Of a DNA stretch of 59,043 nt, positions 42,666-50,974 are shown one piece after another. The first letter of the stretch is position 1. Each line of letters begins with the position of its first letter. Location: assembly GCF_020734105.1 (NCBI RefSeq), contig NZ_JAJAFR010000021.1:1-59043 (forward strand), given 5' to 3'. The notes beneath the pieces are model-generated. The model ran no database searches, had not been told where the DNA came from, and saw nothing but the letters and a program-made list of their open reading frames with translations. Origin of the DNA: Alkalihalobacillus deserti. Lineage in GTDB: Bacteria > Bacillota > Bacilli > Bacillales > Bacillaceae_D. Made by a program: the position numbers and the translations under genes.

Positions 42666-44171
42666 TCATAAAATAGGAGAAAAAAGACGGGCAAAAGATT
42701 CCTTTGTTCTTAAGGCAAGCCCACGTTCCTTATAATAGGAGCTGTCTAACCTGCTACTATCCAGTAAGTCTTCTTTATAATGATCCACCAGATCTGTTAC
42801 ACTTTCAGTTTCAAAAAGAAATGCATTTACCTCGAAATTCAAATGAAGGCTTCTTAAATCGAAATTTGCTGTTCCCACAGATGCAAACTGTTCGTCAATA
42901 ATAATTACTTTTTCATGTAGAAAGCCCTTTTTATACATATATACCTCAATATCATAATCGAGCATTTCAGAAAAATATGAACTGGTTGCATATTTAGTTA
43001 AAAAACCATCACTTTTTTCAGGTACTAATATTTTTATATCTATCCCCTTTGATCCTGCCATTGATAAGGCAGTTCGAATTGCTTTATTAGGTATAAAATA
43101 TGGAGTTGCAATTAGGATTGACTTTTTTGACGATGTCAATAGTTCGTAATATAAATCGCCCATTATTCCATCAATAGGTGAGTCTGGCCCACTTGGAAGA
43201 ATTTGAATGCCGCCTAGATTGCCTTCAACAAAACTTGTATCAAAATATTTCTGATCTAGTAGTGTTTCACCGGAAACGAAAGCCCAGTCCACTACAAATA
43301 TATCTTGAAGTGTTTTAATGACTTCTCCTTTGATAATAAGATGAGTGTCTCGCCAAAATTCAAATTGAGGACTGCGTCCAAGGTATTCGTCACCGACATT
43401 TAATCCACCAACAAACCCAACTTCTCCATCGACTATGATAATTTTTCGATGATTTCTGAAATTTAGTTTCTGATTATAGAATCCGTTTTTAACTGGTAGG
43501 AAACTGCGAACTTCAATCCCAGCTTTCTTCATTTGGTATTTTGCTTTCATAGATAATGAAATACTTCCCATTGCATCGAAAATAAGTCGAATTTCAACTC
43601 CATCCTTTGCTTTTTCACACAACAAGTCTATGATTTCTTGACCAGTTTGGTCCGATCTAAATGTGTAATACTCTAAGTGAATGTAATTCTCAGCCTTTCC
43701 AATGGCATCTTTTATACTATGAAAGGTTTCATTGCCATTCTTTAAAATGTTTGAAGATGTATGAAAGCTGATTTGATTATTACTAAACTTCTCAATTAGT
43801 CGTGATAAGCTTTGTTGAGTTTCAGTAAGGTCATTCCAATGTGAAGAAGACTTAAATGAAAGCTTTTTTTTCATCATCTCAGTTGCATGCTCGCGTTTGC
43901 TGCGAAAAAGATGTCCTCTCACTTCTAACTGTCCTGAGAAAATAAAGAAAATATAGCCGACAATAGGAAAGAAGAAGAGTACATAAATCCAAAGAAGTGT
44001 TCTATAGGATGAACGGTTTTCCAACATCAGTACATAAGAAATAGAAAAAAGGGTCACTAGATAAACTAAAAAAGAAATGACTTTCACACTGCTTGAAACG
44101 CTTGAAATTGCAAAAAAGTAGAACGTAATAACTAGTACTATAAATAAGATAAATTGCCGGGTACGTTTCAT
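42666..44171 (-). CDS. cls: Cardiolipin synthase
   Basis: A 501-aa membrane phospholipase-D-family enzyme joining two phosphatidylglycerols. Two N-terminal membrane helices (about residues 5-60) are followed by two HKD motifs, NFRNHRKIIIVDGEVGFVGG and FLHEKVIIIDEQFASVGTAN, each with the conserved H-K-D. The family motif HLEYYTFRSDQTGQ precedes the first. AGGGGAATTC selects ATG 44171 over the ORF start at 44222. It sits behind the small sigma-B-type gene at 44270-44416 and may be co-transcribed with it. Confidence 0.93.
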   Translation of the reverse strand: MKRTRQFILFIVLVITFYFFAISSVSSSVKVISFLVYLVTLFSISYVLMLENRSSYRTLLWIYVLFFFPIVGYIFFIFSGQLEVRGHLFRSKREHATEMMKKKLSFKSSSHWNDLTETQQSLSRLIEKFSNNQISFHTSSNILKNGNETFHSIKDAIGKAENYIHLEYYTFRSDQTGQEIIDLLCEKAKDGVEIRLIFDAMGSISLSMKAKYQMKKAGIEVRSFLPVKNGFYNQKLNFRNHRKIIIVDGEVGFVGGLNVGDEYLGRSPQFEFWRDTHLIIKGEVIKTLQDIFVVDWAFVSGETLLDQKYFDTSFVEGNLGGIQILPSGPDSPIDGIMGDLYYELLTSSKKSILIATPYFIPNKAIRTALSMAGSKGIDIKILVPEKSDGFLTKYATSSYFSEMLDYDIEVYMYKKGFLHEKVIIIDEQFASVGTANFDLRSLHLNFEVNAFLFETESVTDLVDHYKEDLLDSSRLDSSYYKERGLALRTKESFARLFSPIL

Positions 44172-44269
44172 CTGAATTCCCCTATTCATTTTGTGAGATT
44201 CAAGTTGAGGAAAAAGCACCATATAAAGGATTGGTGCTTTTAATGGCTTTCTTTCTATCGATTAATTCT

Positions 44270-44416
44270 CTAAACGACTTTCTTTCCTTGAACAAGTCGT
44301 ACAATAATTAAAATTAAAGCGACTGCTAGTAAGATATGAATAATATTTCCTAAGAACCCTGCTACTGCCCCTATTAACCAAATCGCTAGTATGACTAAAA
44401 TAATTGTCCAAAGCAT
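44270..44416 (-). CDS. 48-aa lmo0937-family membrane protein
   Basis: A short gene: MLWTIILVILAIWLIGAVAG, FLGNIIHILLAVALILIIVR, ending LVQGKKVV. It has two hydrophobic helices and the AGxxGNIIHxLL pattern of the lmo0937-type stress-induced small membrane proteins. AAGGAGGAATTC precedes the ATG. A sigma-B-type promoter is located 40-65 bp upstream, consistent with a general stress role. Confidence 0.85.
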   Translation of the reverse strand: MLWTIILVILAIWLIGAVAGFLGNIIHILLAVALILIIVRLVQGKKVV

Positions 44417-44455
44417 CTGAATTCCTCCTTACTTAATTAACGTATTAATAGGTAT

Positions 44456-44480
44456 TTACCCATAAATGTTGAGGATAAAC
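44456..44480 (-). promoter_or_regulatory. Sigma-B-type promoter
   Basis: On the minus strand GTTTAT, 13-bp spacer, GGGTAA, close to the sigma-B consensus. It drives the small membrane gene and perhaps cls. Confidence 0.65.
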
Positions 44481-44769
44481 TTTATTGAAACTCGATTGGA
44501 CTAGGAAAATAAACAAAAATAAGGTAGGTTACACTTATGTGAGCCGCAAAAACAAAGAGAAAGATGCATCAACCACATATCTCTGATGAAGGCGACCGAC
44601 TTACTGCGTTTTTTTCAGGGAAATTAATTAAACAGCAGCATGAATCTAACTGAAGCAGTTTAGTGTTCTCCGACAATCCTGGACCGTTTGTTGCATGAAC
44701 GCCCCATAACTGAATTGAAAATTCGTCGTCCGCTACAGCTACTTATGCCTACTTGCACTAAAAAAATGA

Positions 44770-44851
44770 ATAAACGGTCTCAGCCCTATAGAATATAGGG
44801 TCAAAGCCGCTTAGATCATTTTTATTATTTCCCCTGTCGACTGGACAGGGG
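44770..44851. terminator. Two hairpins downstream of the PBP gene
   Basis: CCCTATA/TATAGGG is the core of a longer imperfect stem (44770-44812), followed by CCCCTGTC/GGACAGGGG (44831-44851). They lie beyond the 3' end of the minus-strand PBP gene and the first has T-rich flanks. They could also be the end of a lost element; 44480-44770 contains no recognised gene. Confidence 0.5.
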
Positions 44852-44900
44852 GCAGTTCAGAACAGAGACACATCTTCCAATAAAAAGCGTGTAATACTTT

Positions 44901-47336
44901 TTATTCTTCATCAGGAGCAGGTTCTTCTTGGTTCGTGACGTCTTCTTCCTTTGTACTATTTGTATTTGTATCTTCTTGTTCTAGATCTGTTCTTTCTTCC
45001 TCTTTTTTGCCTTCTTCTTCTACCTCTTCATTGCCTTCTGTCTGCTCTGGATCTGATTCATCTACCTCTTCATTGCCTTCTATCTGCTCTGGATCTGATT
45101 CATCTACCTCTTCATTGCCTTTTGTCTGCTCTGGATCTGATTCTTCTATCTCTTCATCGCTTTCTGTCTGCTCCGGTTCTGATTTTTCCTGCTCTACTGC
45201 TTCCTGTTCAGTAGAGCTATCTTCTTCTCTTAGTTTACTGCTATTTAAATTTGATTTCTGTTCTTCATATTTAGATTTGGATTGCTTCTTCTCCAGTTCT
45301 GCTTCAACAAGGCTATAGGCATTTTTAATCGATGTTCCAGAAACAAATAATTCCGTTACGATATCTTTAGAAAGTTTCGTTGCTCTTTTACCTGTTTTTG
45401 TATCAATGGTGATTTCTTTGACAGAATCTGGCTTTTTGAAATCAGGAGTATTCTCATCTACCATTTTAGCCATCACTTCTCTGAATATATGTCGAGCAAT
45501 TTGCTTGTCCTCTTTTGTTTTTATATAGTTCTCATCAGTTATTTGTGGGTACCCTGTCCATACAGCAACAGTATAATTTGATGTGTAACCAGCAAACCAA
45601 ACATCTGGGACACCTTCTGAGATATTATACTTTTGTTTTGTTTCTTCATTAAAGTTTGTCGTTCCTGTTTTTCCTGCTACTGCCACACCTTCAATATTAG
45701 CAAGACGGCCAGTTCCTTCTTCTACAACGGTTTGTAGCATATCGGTTACCATATATGATGTATAATCACTCATTGCCACAACGGATTCAGGTTGCATATC
45801 AATCTCTTTCCCATCAGAAAATACGACTTTTCTAATAACATGAGGTTCATTATACAATCCTTCATTTCCAAACGCTGCGTAAGCACCTGCAAGCTCTAAC
45901 GGAGAAATTCCTTCTTTAAAGGACCCGAGCGCATATGACTCATAAAGAGGCCTTTCAATGGATAATCCTACATTAGATGCAAACTCACCGGCACGTTTTC
46001 TTCCTACTTCTTTAAATGTTTTTACAGCTGGAATATTCCACGACTGTTTTAATGCTTCACGCATTGATACAATTCCATGATAATAACCATCATAATTATG
46101 TATCACTTGATCAGACCCTGTATAGGTCATTTCTTCATCTTTAATTTGTTGATAGGTTGACCATTTTAAATGTTCAATGGCAGGACCATAACTTAGTATA
46201 GGCTTAATCGTTGATCCTGGTGAACGTTGGATATTTGTTGCATAGTTGGATCGACTCTTTCCGGCTTCTTGATTACGACCTCCTCCTATTGCTTTAATTT
46301 CACCTGTTCGGTTATCAATAAGTGTCAATCCCGCTTGAAAACGCTCATCTGGGTAAGAGACAAATTCATCTGAATTTAACACTTTTTCCACATGTTCTTG
46401 CGCATCTTTATCATAGGTCGTATAAATTTTAAGACCGTTATTGTAAAGCATTGAAGTATCTACCTCTTCAATGCTCTCAAGTTCTTTATAAACTTGGTCT
46501 ATAAAAGCATCTGAAATCTCAGAATTGCTTCTTTTTTCTTGTACCATATCTGCTACTGAAACACTTTTTGCCTCTTTATATTCTTTATCTGTTATAAAAC
46601 CATGATCGTTCATAACAAATAGCACTGTATTACGACGCTCTTCTACCAGTTCAGGGTTTTGATAGGGATCATAGTCTGAAGGGCGTTGGGGAAGCCCAGC
46701 TAATAAAGCTGCTTCTTCAATTGTTAAATCATCTAGATTTTTCCCGAAATACGTATCAGCTGCAATTACAATTCCGTAAGCACCATTACCAAAATAAATT
46801 TTATTTAAATAAAGTTCAAGAATTTCATCCTTGGTATATTCTTTCTCCAATTCAAGAGCAAGATAGGCTTCTTGAACTTTTCTCTTAATTGATTTCTCCG
46901 AAGTTAAAAGGGAGTTTTTAACTACTTGTTGAGTAATCGTACTCCCCCCTGCAGAACCAAACCCATTAGTTATATTAGATATAACTGCTCCACCAATCCT
47001 TTTTAGATCGAGACCGGAATGCTCATAAAAGCGAACATCTTCAATTGCGATGAATGCATCTTGTACATGTTGCGGAATATGTTCAATCTTAGTAGATTGA
47101 CGGTCTTCTCCGTTATTTAAAGTAGCGATTGGTTCATCATTTTGATCATATAGTATTGATGAGTTCGAATAAGTAAAGGCATCATCATCAATCTTAGGTG
47201 CACTTTGAACGAAACTATGTAATTGCATGCTACTGGCTAACCCAGTTACAAGGAAAAGTAGTAAAAATACGATAAATACTCTCAAGAGAAAACTTTTCGT
47301 TTTACCTTTCTTTGTTGTTGCAAGTTCTTTCTCCAT
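44901..47336 (-). CDS. Class A penicillin-binding protein (PBP1A family)
   Basis: 811 aa, bifunctional peptidoglycan glycosyltransferase/transpeptidase. One membrane helix lies near residues 18-38. The glycosyltransferase motif EDVRFYEHSGLDLKRIGGAV includes the catalytic Glu, followed by GSTITQQVVKN. The transpeptidase has SPGSTIKP (Ser nucleophile, near 376), SWN near 437 and KTGTT near 561. The C-terminus after about residue 680 is a low-complexity acidic tail with four 14-residue repeats. The ATG is preceded by a GGGAGGC-like site. The nearest relatives are PbpG/PonA-type; the exact class is not decided. Confidence 0.92.
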   Translation of the reverse strand: MEKELATTKKGKTKSFLLRVFIVFLLLFLVTGLASSMQLHSFVQSAPKIDDDAFTYSNSSILYDQNDEPIATLNNGEDRQSTKIEHIPQHVQDAFIAIEDVRFYEHSGLDLKRIGGAVISNITNGFGSAGGSTITQQVVKNSLLTSEKSIKRKVQEAYLALELEKEYTKDEILELYLNKIYFGNGAYGIVIAADTYFGKNLDDLTIEEAALLAGLPQRPSDYDPYQNPELVEERRNTVLFVMNDHGFITDKEYKEAKSVSVADMVQEKRSNSEISDAFIDQVYKELESIEEVDTSMLYNNGLKIYTTYDKDAQEHVEKVLNSDEFVSYPDERFQAGLTLIDNRTGEIKAIGGGRNQEAGKSRSNYATNIQRSPGSTIKPILSYGPAIEHLKWSTYQQIKDEEMTYTGSDQVIHNYDGYYHGIVSMREALKQSWNIPAVKTFKEVGRKRAGEFASNVGLSIERPLYESYALGSFKEGISPLELAGAYAAFGNEGLYNEPHVIRKVVFSDGKEIDMQPESVVAMSDYTSYMVTDMLQTVVEEGTGRLANIEGVAVAGKTGTTNFNEETKQKYNISEGVPDVWFAGYTSNYTVAVWTGYPQITDENYIKTKEDKQIARHIFREVMAKMVDENTPDFKKPDSVKEITIDTKTGKRATKLSKDIVTELFVSGTSIKNAYSLVEAELEKKQSKSKYEEQKSNLNSSKLREEDSSTEQEAVEQEKSEPEQTESDEEIEESDPEQTKGNEEVDESDPEQIEGNEEVDESDPEQTEGNEEVEEEGKKEEERTDLEQEDTNTNSTKEEDVTNQEEPAPDEE
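45020..45190 (-). repeat. 42-bp tandem repeat in the PBP tail
   Basis: Four tandem 14-aa units of form DPEQTxGNEEVDES (first unit diverged: EPEQTESDEEIEES), i.e. 42 bp each, so copy changes keep the frame. Strongly acidic, expected outside the membrane in the wall space. Confidence 0.85.
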
Positions 47337-47589
47337 AGTTTGCCTCCCAAAAAGTCTAAAAATAAATTATGGTATTACATTCCCTATTTTATAGAATCAA
47401 AACAAGGGGAGAACTAGTAATTAGATTATATCGATTTTTTATTTTTTATTATCAAGAGCCCATCAATATAACGGTGTAACATGGGGCTTTCTTATTTAAG
47501 ACTTATCCGAAATAAGTCAATAAAGTGTTGTAATTTATGTTAGTTGTTCGTAATTTAGTTACAACTAGAAAACAATCAGAGCGCCCCTC

Positions 47590-47835
47590 ATATGGAGTGG
47601 ATGCAAGACAGAATTAAGACTGCAGGACATGTGCGTGTACGTACATATGCTTCGATTACAACAAGACAGTTTGCAAAAGATTAACGGATTTCGCAGCACA
47701 TAAGATGCAGGTGCCTTTGCTTTTACAGATGACGGAGTGGGTGTTAATCAGTTGATATGATGCTCCAAGCAATGAAAAACAGCTCTTAAACCTTCGCAAT
47801 CTTACAAGACAACATGAAAATATCACAGGAACGCG
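47590..47835 (+). pseudogene. Dihydroorotase (pyrC) fragment with frameshifts
   Basis: Pieces in shifted frames read GHVRVRTYASITTRQFAKD, then LTDFAAHK, then DAGAFAFTDDGVGVNQ, then DMMLQAMKNSS. The DAGAFAFTDDGVGV core is the hallmark of bacterial dihydroorotase. At least three one-base shifts or stops interrupt it, and both ends of the 420-aa enzyme are missing. A functional pyrC must exist elsewhere, so this is a dead duplicate or transferred fragment. The remaining 47337-48290 region has no other recognised gene. Confidence 0.75.
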
Positions 47836-48132
47836 TATTTAATTAGGTTACAATTTATGGGGATTGTTGATCGGGTGTTTCCTGAATATAGAGGGGTTTT
47901 AGTTATTTATATTCGGTGGTATCACTCTTAACTTTATTAGAGTTTCCGTCTTCTGAGGATATAGTAAACGCAAGTGAAGAGACACTCACTAATAAGATAA
48001 ATGAGTTTTGTAAGATTCGTTCAATGAGATGAGCAATAATGTTCTTTAGAACGGTCTGTCATTTTAGGAGATTGCTAATTGAGTTGTTGATTAAGTTGCT
48101 AAGATGAAATGTTGATATAACAATGAATATGA

Positions 48133-48161
48133 AAAGGATGAAATCATTGATTTCATCCTTT
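48133..48161. terminator. Terminator-like palindrome before the TPR gene's 3' end
   Basis: AAAGGATGAAAT and ATTTCATCCTTT pair perfectly over a 5-nt loop. It lies about 125 bp past the TPR-protein stop on the minus strand. Confidence 0.6.
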
Positions 48162-48287
48162 AATGTACTATTAATTTTATTGTTTGCACCTCTAAACGGA
48201 ACAAGTTATTAAAATATCCCTCTTCATTAAGAATAAACCTTGGCAAACAAATAGTTCCTATGCAACTGTTTTATTAGTCCTCGATTA

Positions 48288-49673
48288 CTACGAGGACCGC
48301 TGCATCTGTGATATAAGTGAATGGTACGTTTTCACTTCCTCTAGTTTTCCTAGTTTGCGATATGATTTAGCGAGCCACTGAATAGGTTCTATTTGGGTCG
48401 GATTTAATTCCATTTCCCAATTAAAACAGTCAATTGCTTTATCGTATTGCTTCAAGTCATAATAATGAAAGCCAAGGTCTAACTGGCGGTCAGGATCATT
48501 CATTAGGCTGATCATATCGCTAATCTTTTTTATGGTAGGAAGCTCTTTTTGTGTCTGCACCGGTTGTAGCCATAGATGGATATCGGTTAAACTATGATGC
48601 TTTAGGAATTCTGGGAGAGCTGTATGAAGAATCTTTTCTAGCATAAGTGGTTGTTTTTTTAGTAAGGGAAACATTCGGTCGGAAATCATTTCTAGAGAAA
48701 GATCTAAAGAAGAAAAAGGTACTTGCTCAAAGATAACCGGGAATTGATCAGTTTCTGCATCTGAGAGTGGAAATGAGAAGGCAAAAAGTAAGTTGACCGC
48801 TGTTTCGTACTCGTTTTTTTCGACAAGACGTTTATATACATCTTGATGAAGACCCGACTTAGGAGAGGCGTAAGGAAGTAAGGTATGTAGAAATAATAAA
48901 ACTTCATCTTCAGAAAAATAAGTTGATACAAATTGAATGAGGTCAAGATAGCTTGAAGCGTCCTGCTGTTTGAGCCAATTACTTGTATGGATGATAATGG
49001 AGTCAATCGAACGATTTTGTTTTGAATATAGTGTCATTAACAGGTTGTAATTAGTATTTAAGTCAAGAAAATATTGTTGTTCTACATAGATTGGGTCATT
49101 TGCAAGAAGATTAGAAAGAGGTTTTTGATAATAACTGGACATATTAGCATAGTCTGGATGTTTGGTTGTAGAGACAATCCAATCTTGCTTATATCCCCTA
49201 GATAGTAAAACCATTGCAAGACGATAAGCGGCTAACAATTTTCCATTACGGCGATAAGTGAAAAAGAAATTTTTAAGTAGTTCTTCAAGTTTTTCGGCAG
49301 GGATGTAGGAATCAAAATAGGAGAAAATAAGAGCTGTTTCTTCAGGAGAATAGTTTTTATCGATTTTAGATAGTAGTTGATTAAGAGGAGTTATTTTCAA
49401 AATTGACGAAGAAGGAAGTAATTTAGAAAAAAGAGGATTCGGTGTAGCTAAGTGACAACCCTTTTTTTCTACCTGTCCTAGAAACGAAGCCTGATCAAAC
49501 TCAACTAAAGGCTGTACAGTTAAGAAATCATCTTTATAAAAGAAAAGTAAATATTGATGATTGTCAGAACCGCGACACTCAATTATTTTACATTGTTGAA
49601 AAAGAGTAAGCTTTTGTCCTTGTATGGTAACAATCCCTTTGTTCGTACTTAATGTCCATTCGGTCGGATTCAT
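48288..49673 (-). CDS. TPR-containing protein of unknown function
   Basis: A 461-aa soluble protein. The first about 100 residues are beta-rich (EWTLSTNKGIVTIQGQKLTL). The centre is helical repeats with no clear catalytic motif, and the C-terminus carries a recognisable TPR (DLGFHYYDLKQYDKAIDCFN then NPTQIEPIQWLAKSYRKLGK). AAAGGAGG is just upstream of the ATG. No signal peptide. Probably a protein-interaction scaffold; the family is not one I can name. Confidence 0.7.
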   Translation of the reverse strand: MNPTEWTLSTNKGIVTIQGQKLTLFQQCKIIECRGSDNHQYLLFFYKDDFLTVQPLVEFDQASFLGQVEKKGCHLATPNPLFSKLLPSSSILKITPLNQLLSKIDKNYSPEETALIFSYFDSYIPAEKLEELLKNFFFTYRRNGKLLAAYRLAMVLLSRGYKQDWIVSTTKHPDYANMSSYYQKPLSNLLANDPIYVEQQYFLDLNTNYNLLMTLYSKQNRSIDSIIIHTSNWLKQQDASSYLDLIQFVSTYFSEDEVLLFLHTLLPYASPKSGLHQDVYKRLVEKNEYETAVNLLFAFSFPLSDAETDQFPVIFEQVPFSSLDLSLEMISDRMFPLLKKQPLMLEKILHTALPEFLKHHSLTDIHLWLQPVQTQKELPTIKKISDMISLMNDPDRQLDLGFHYYDLKQYDKAIDCFNWEMELNPTQIEPIQWLAKSYRKLGKLEEVKTYHSLISQMQRSS

Positions 49674-49848
49674 AGAAAGACCTCCTTTTTTTAACTATAC
49701 CATAGTTCATTATCAGATGCAGTATCAAGAAATCGCCTTAGGGTAGCATTCTCATTGTTACCAGCGCTAGCGACTAAAGAATCTGATCGTATCCTATCCT
49801 GTATGGATAAAACCTCTTAAGTTAAACATACGTGTAGGAGGAAATAAA

Positions 49849-50706
49849 ATGAGCAAATTTGAATTTACTTTTATTAAAACAAATGGCGTTACTTTACATA
49901 CAGCAGTAATCGGTTCGAAGTCTGGTCCTCTTGTTATCTTATTACATGGTTTTCCGGAATTTTGGTATGGGTGGAGGCATCAAATTGATCCATTAGTAAA
50001 AGCAGGTTACCGTGTAGTCATTCCTGATCAGCGAGGCTATAATTTAAGTCAAAAACCAAGTGGAATAGAAAATTATCAACTTGATCTATTAAGAGATGAT
50101 GTTATTGGGTTGATCAAACACTTTCAGCGGGAGAAAGCGGTTCTTATTGGGCATGACTGGGGATCGCTCGTTTCATGGCATCTTGCTTCAAGTCAACCTC
50201 AGTATGTAGAAAAACTAATTGTTATGAATAGCCCACATCCGGCTGTTATGATGAAGTGGATCAATTATCTGCCATTGCAGTGGATGAAAAGTTTATATTT
50301 GCTTTTTTTTCAACTTCCTATCATACCGGAACGTATTTTTAGTGCAAACCAATTTGAATGGTTTAAGAAGGTTTTACAACTAACGAGTAACAGGGGGACT
50401 TTTGAAAAAGAAGAGTTAACTAACTATAAAGTTGCGTGGTCTCAACCGCGTGCTTTATCTTCGATGTTGAATTGGTATAGAGCGATGCGGAAAGGTAGCC
50501 TTCATCAAGTAAATAATTCTAACATTAGCGTACCTGTTTTAATTATTTGGGGCAAACGGGATTTTTTTCTATCTATTGATTTAGCGAAAGAAAGTTCTAA
50601 AATGTGTAGAGATATAAGATTGGTAATGGTAGATGCGTCTCACTGGGTCCATCTTGAACAACCTCAAATTATCAATCTGTTAATTAGTAATTATCTTCAA
50701 GTCTAA
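49849..50706 (+). CDS. Alpha/beta hydrolase, epoxide-hydrolase-like (YfhM type)
   Basis: 285 aa with the oxyanion motif HGFPEFWYGWRHQIDPLV near residue 34 and DQRGYNLSQKPSG near 62. The nucleophile elbow IGHDWGSLVSWHLA near 100 has Asp in place of Ser, as in epoxide hydrolases and haloalkane dehalogenases. VPVLIIWGKRD is near 228 and the catalytic His is in DASHWVHLEQP near 265. GGAGGAAAT precedes the ATG. The physiological substrate is unknown. Confidence 0.86.
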   Translation: MSKFEFTFIKTNGVTLHTAVIGSKSGPLVILLHGFPEFWYGWRHQIDPLVKAGYRVVIPDQRGYNLSQKPSGIENYQLDLLRDDVIGLIKHFQREKAVLIGHDWGSLVSWHLASSQPQYVEKLIVMNSPHPAVMMKWINYLPLQWMKSLYLLFFQLPIIPERIFSANQFEWFKKVLQLTSNRGTFEKEELTNYKVAWSQPRALSSMLNWYRAMRKGSLHQVNNSNISVPVLIIWGKRDFFLSIDLAKESSKMCRDIRLVMVDASHWVHLEQPQIINLLISNYLQV

Positions 50707-50744
50707 TTAAGGCTTTTAGGCATCTATTTTATTAACTAGTGGTC

Positions 50745-50778
50745 GGCTAACCGGGAGTCAAAGCGGTGAGCCTTTTTT
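50745..50778 (+). terminator. Terminator after the hydrolase gene
   Basis: GGCTAACC pairs with GGTGAGCC (one A-G mismatch), followed by six T. Confidence 0.8.
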
Positions 50779-50809
50779 GACTGGAATTTATTAAACCAAA
50801 ACATTTCCA

Positions 50810-50826
50810 TGTCATTAGATCTGACA
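50810..50826 (+). promoter_or_regulatory. Candidate TnrA/GlnR site upstream of nasB
   Basis: TGTCATTAGATCTGACA has the 17-bp form TGTnA-N7-TnACA, matching all outer bases of the TnrA/GlnR consensus, although the inner A/T core is only partly kept. It lies about 150 bp before nasB, where nitrogen control would be expected. A second inverted repeat, ACTGTG and CACAGT at 50912-50931, may bind another regulator. Confidence 0.55.
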
Positions 50827-50974
50827 TAGATGAAGATTTTTTCTTCTAATGTTCGATAGAATGAAACTGATGTATCAATTGGAAAGCGGTAAATAATATA
50901 TAGCTTTTAAAACTGTGTTGGGATTCACAGTCATATAAATAGGTTTTTAAATAATGATCTGGAGGGTTTCTAAA

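Noticed and set aside
44935..45318. Serine/cysteine-rich + strand frame of 127 codons
   Set aside because: Mirror of the low-complexity acidic repeat of the PBP gene; no ribosome site or real protein character.
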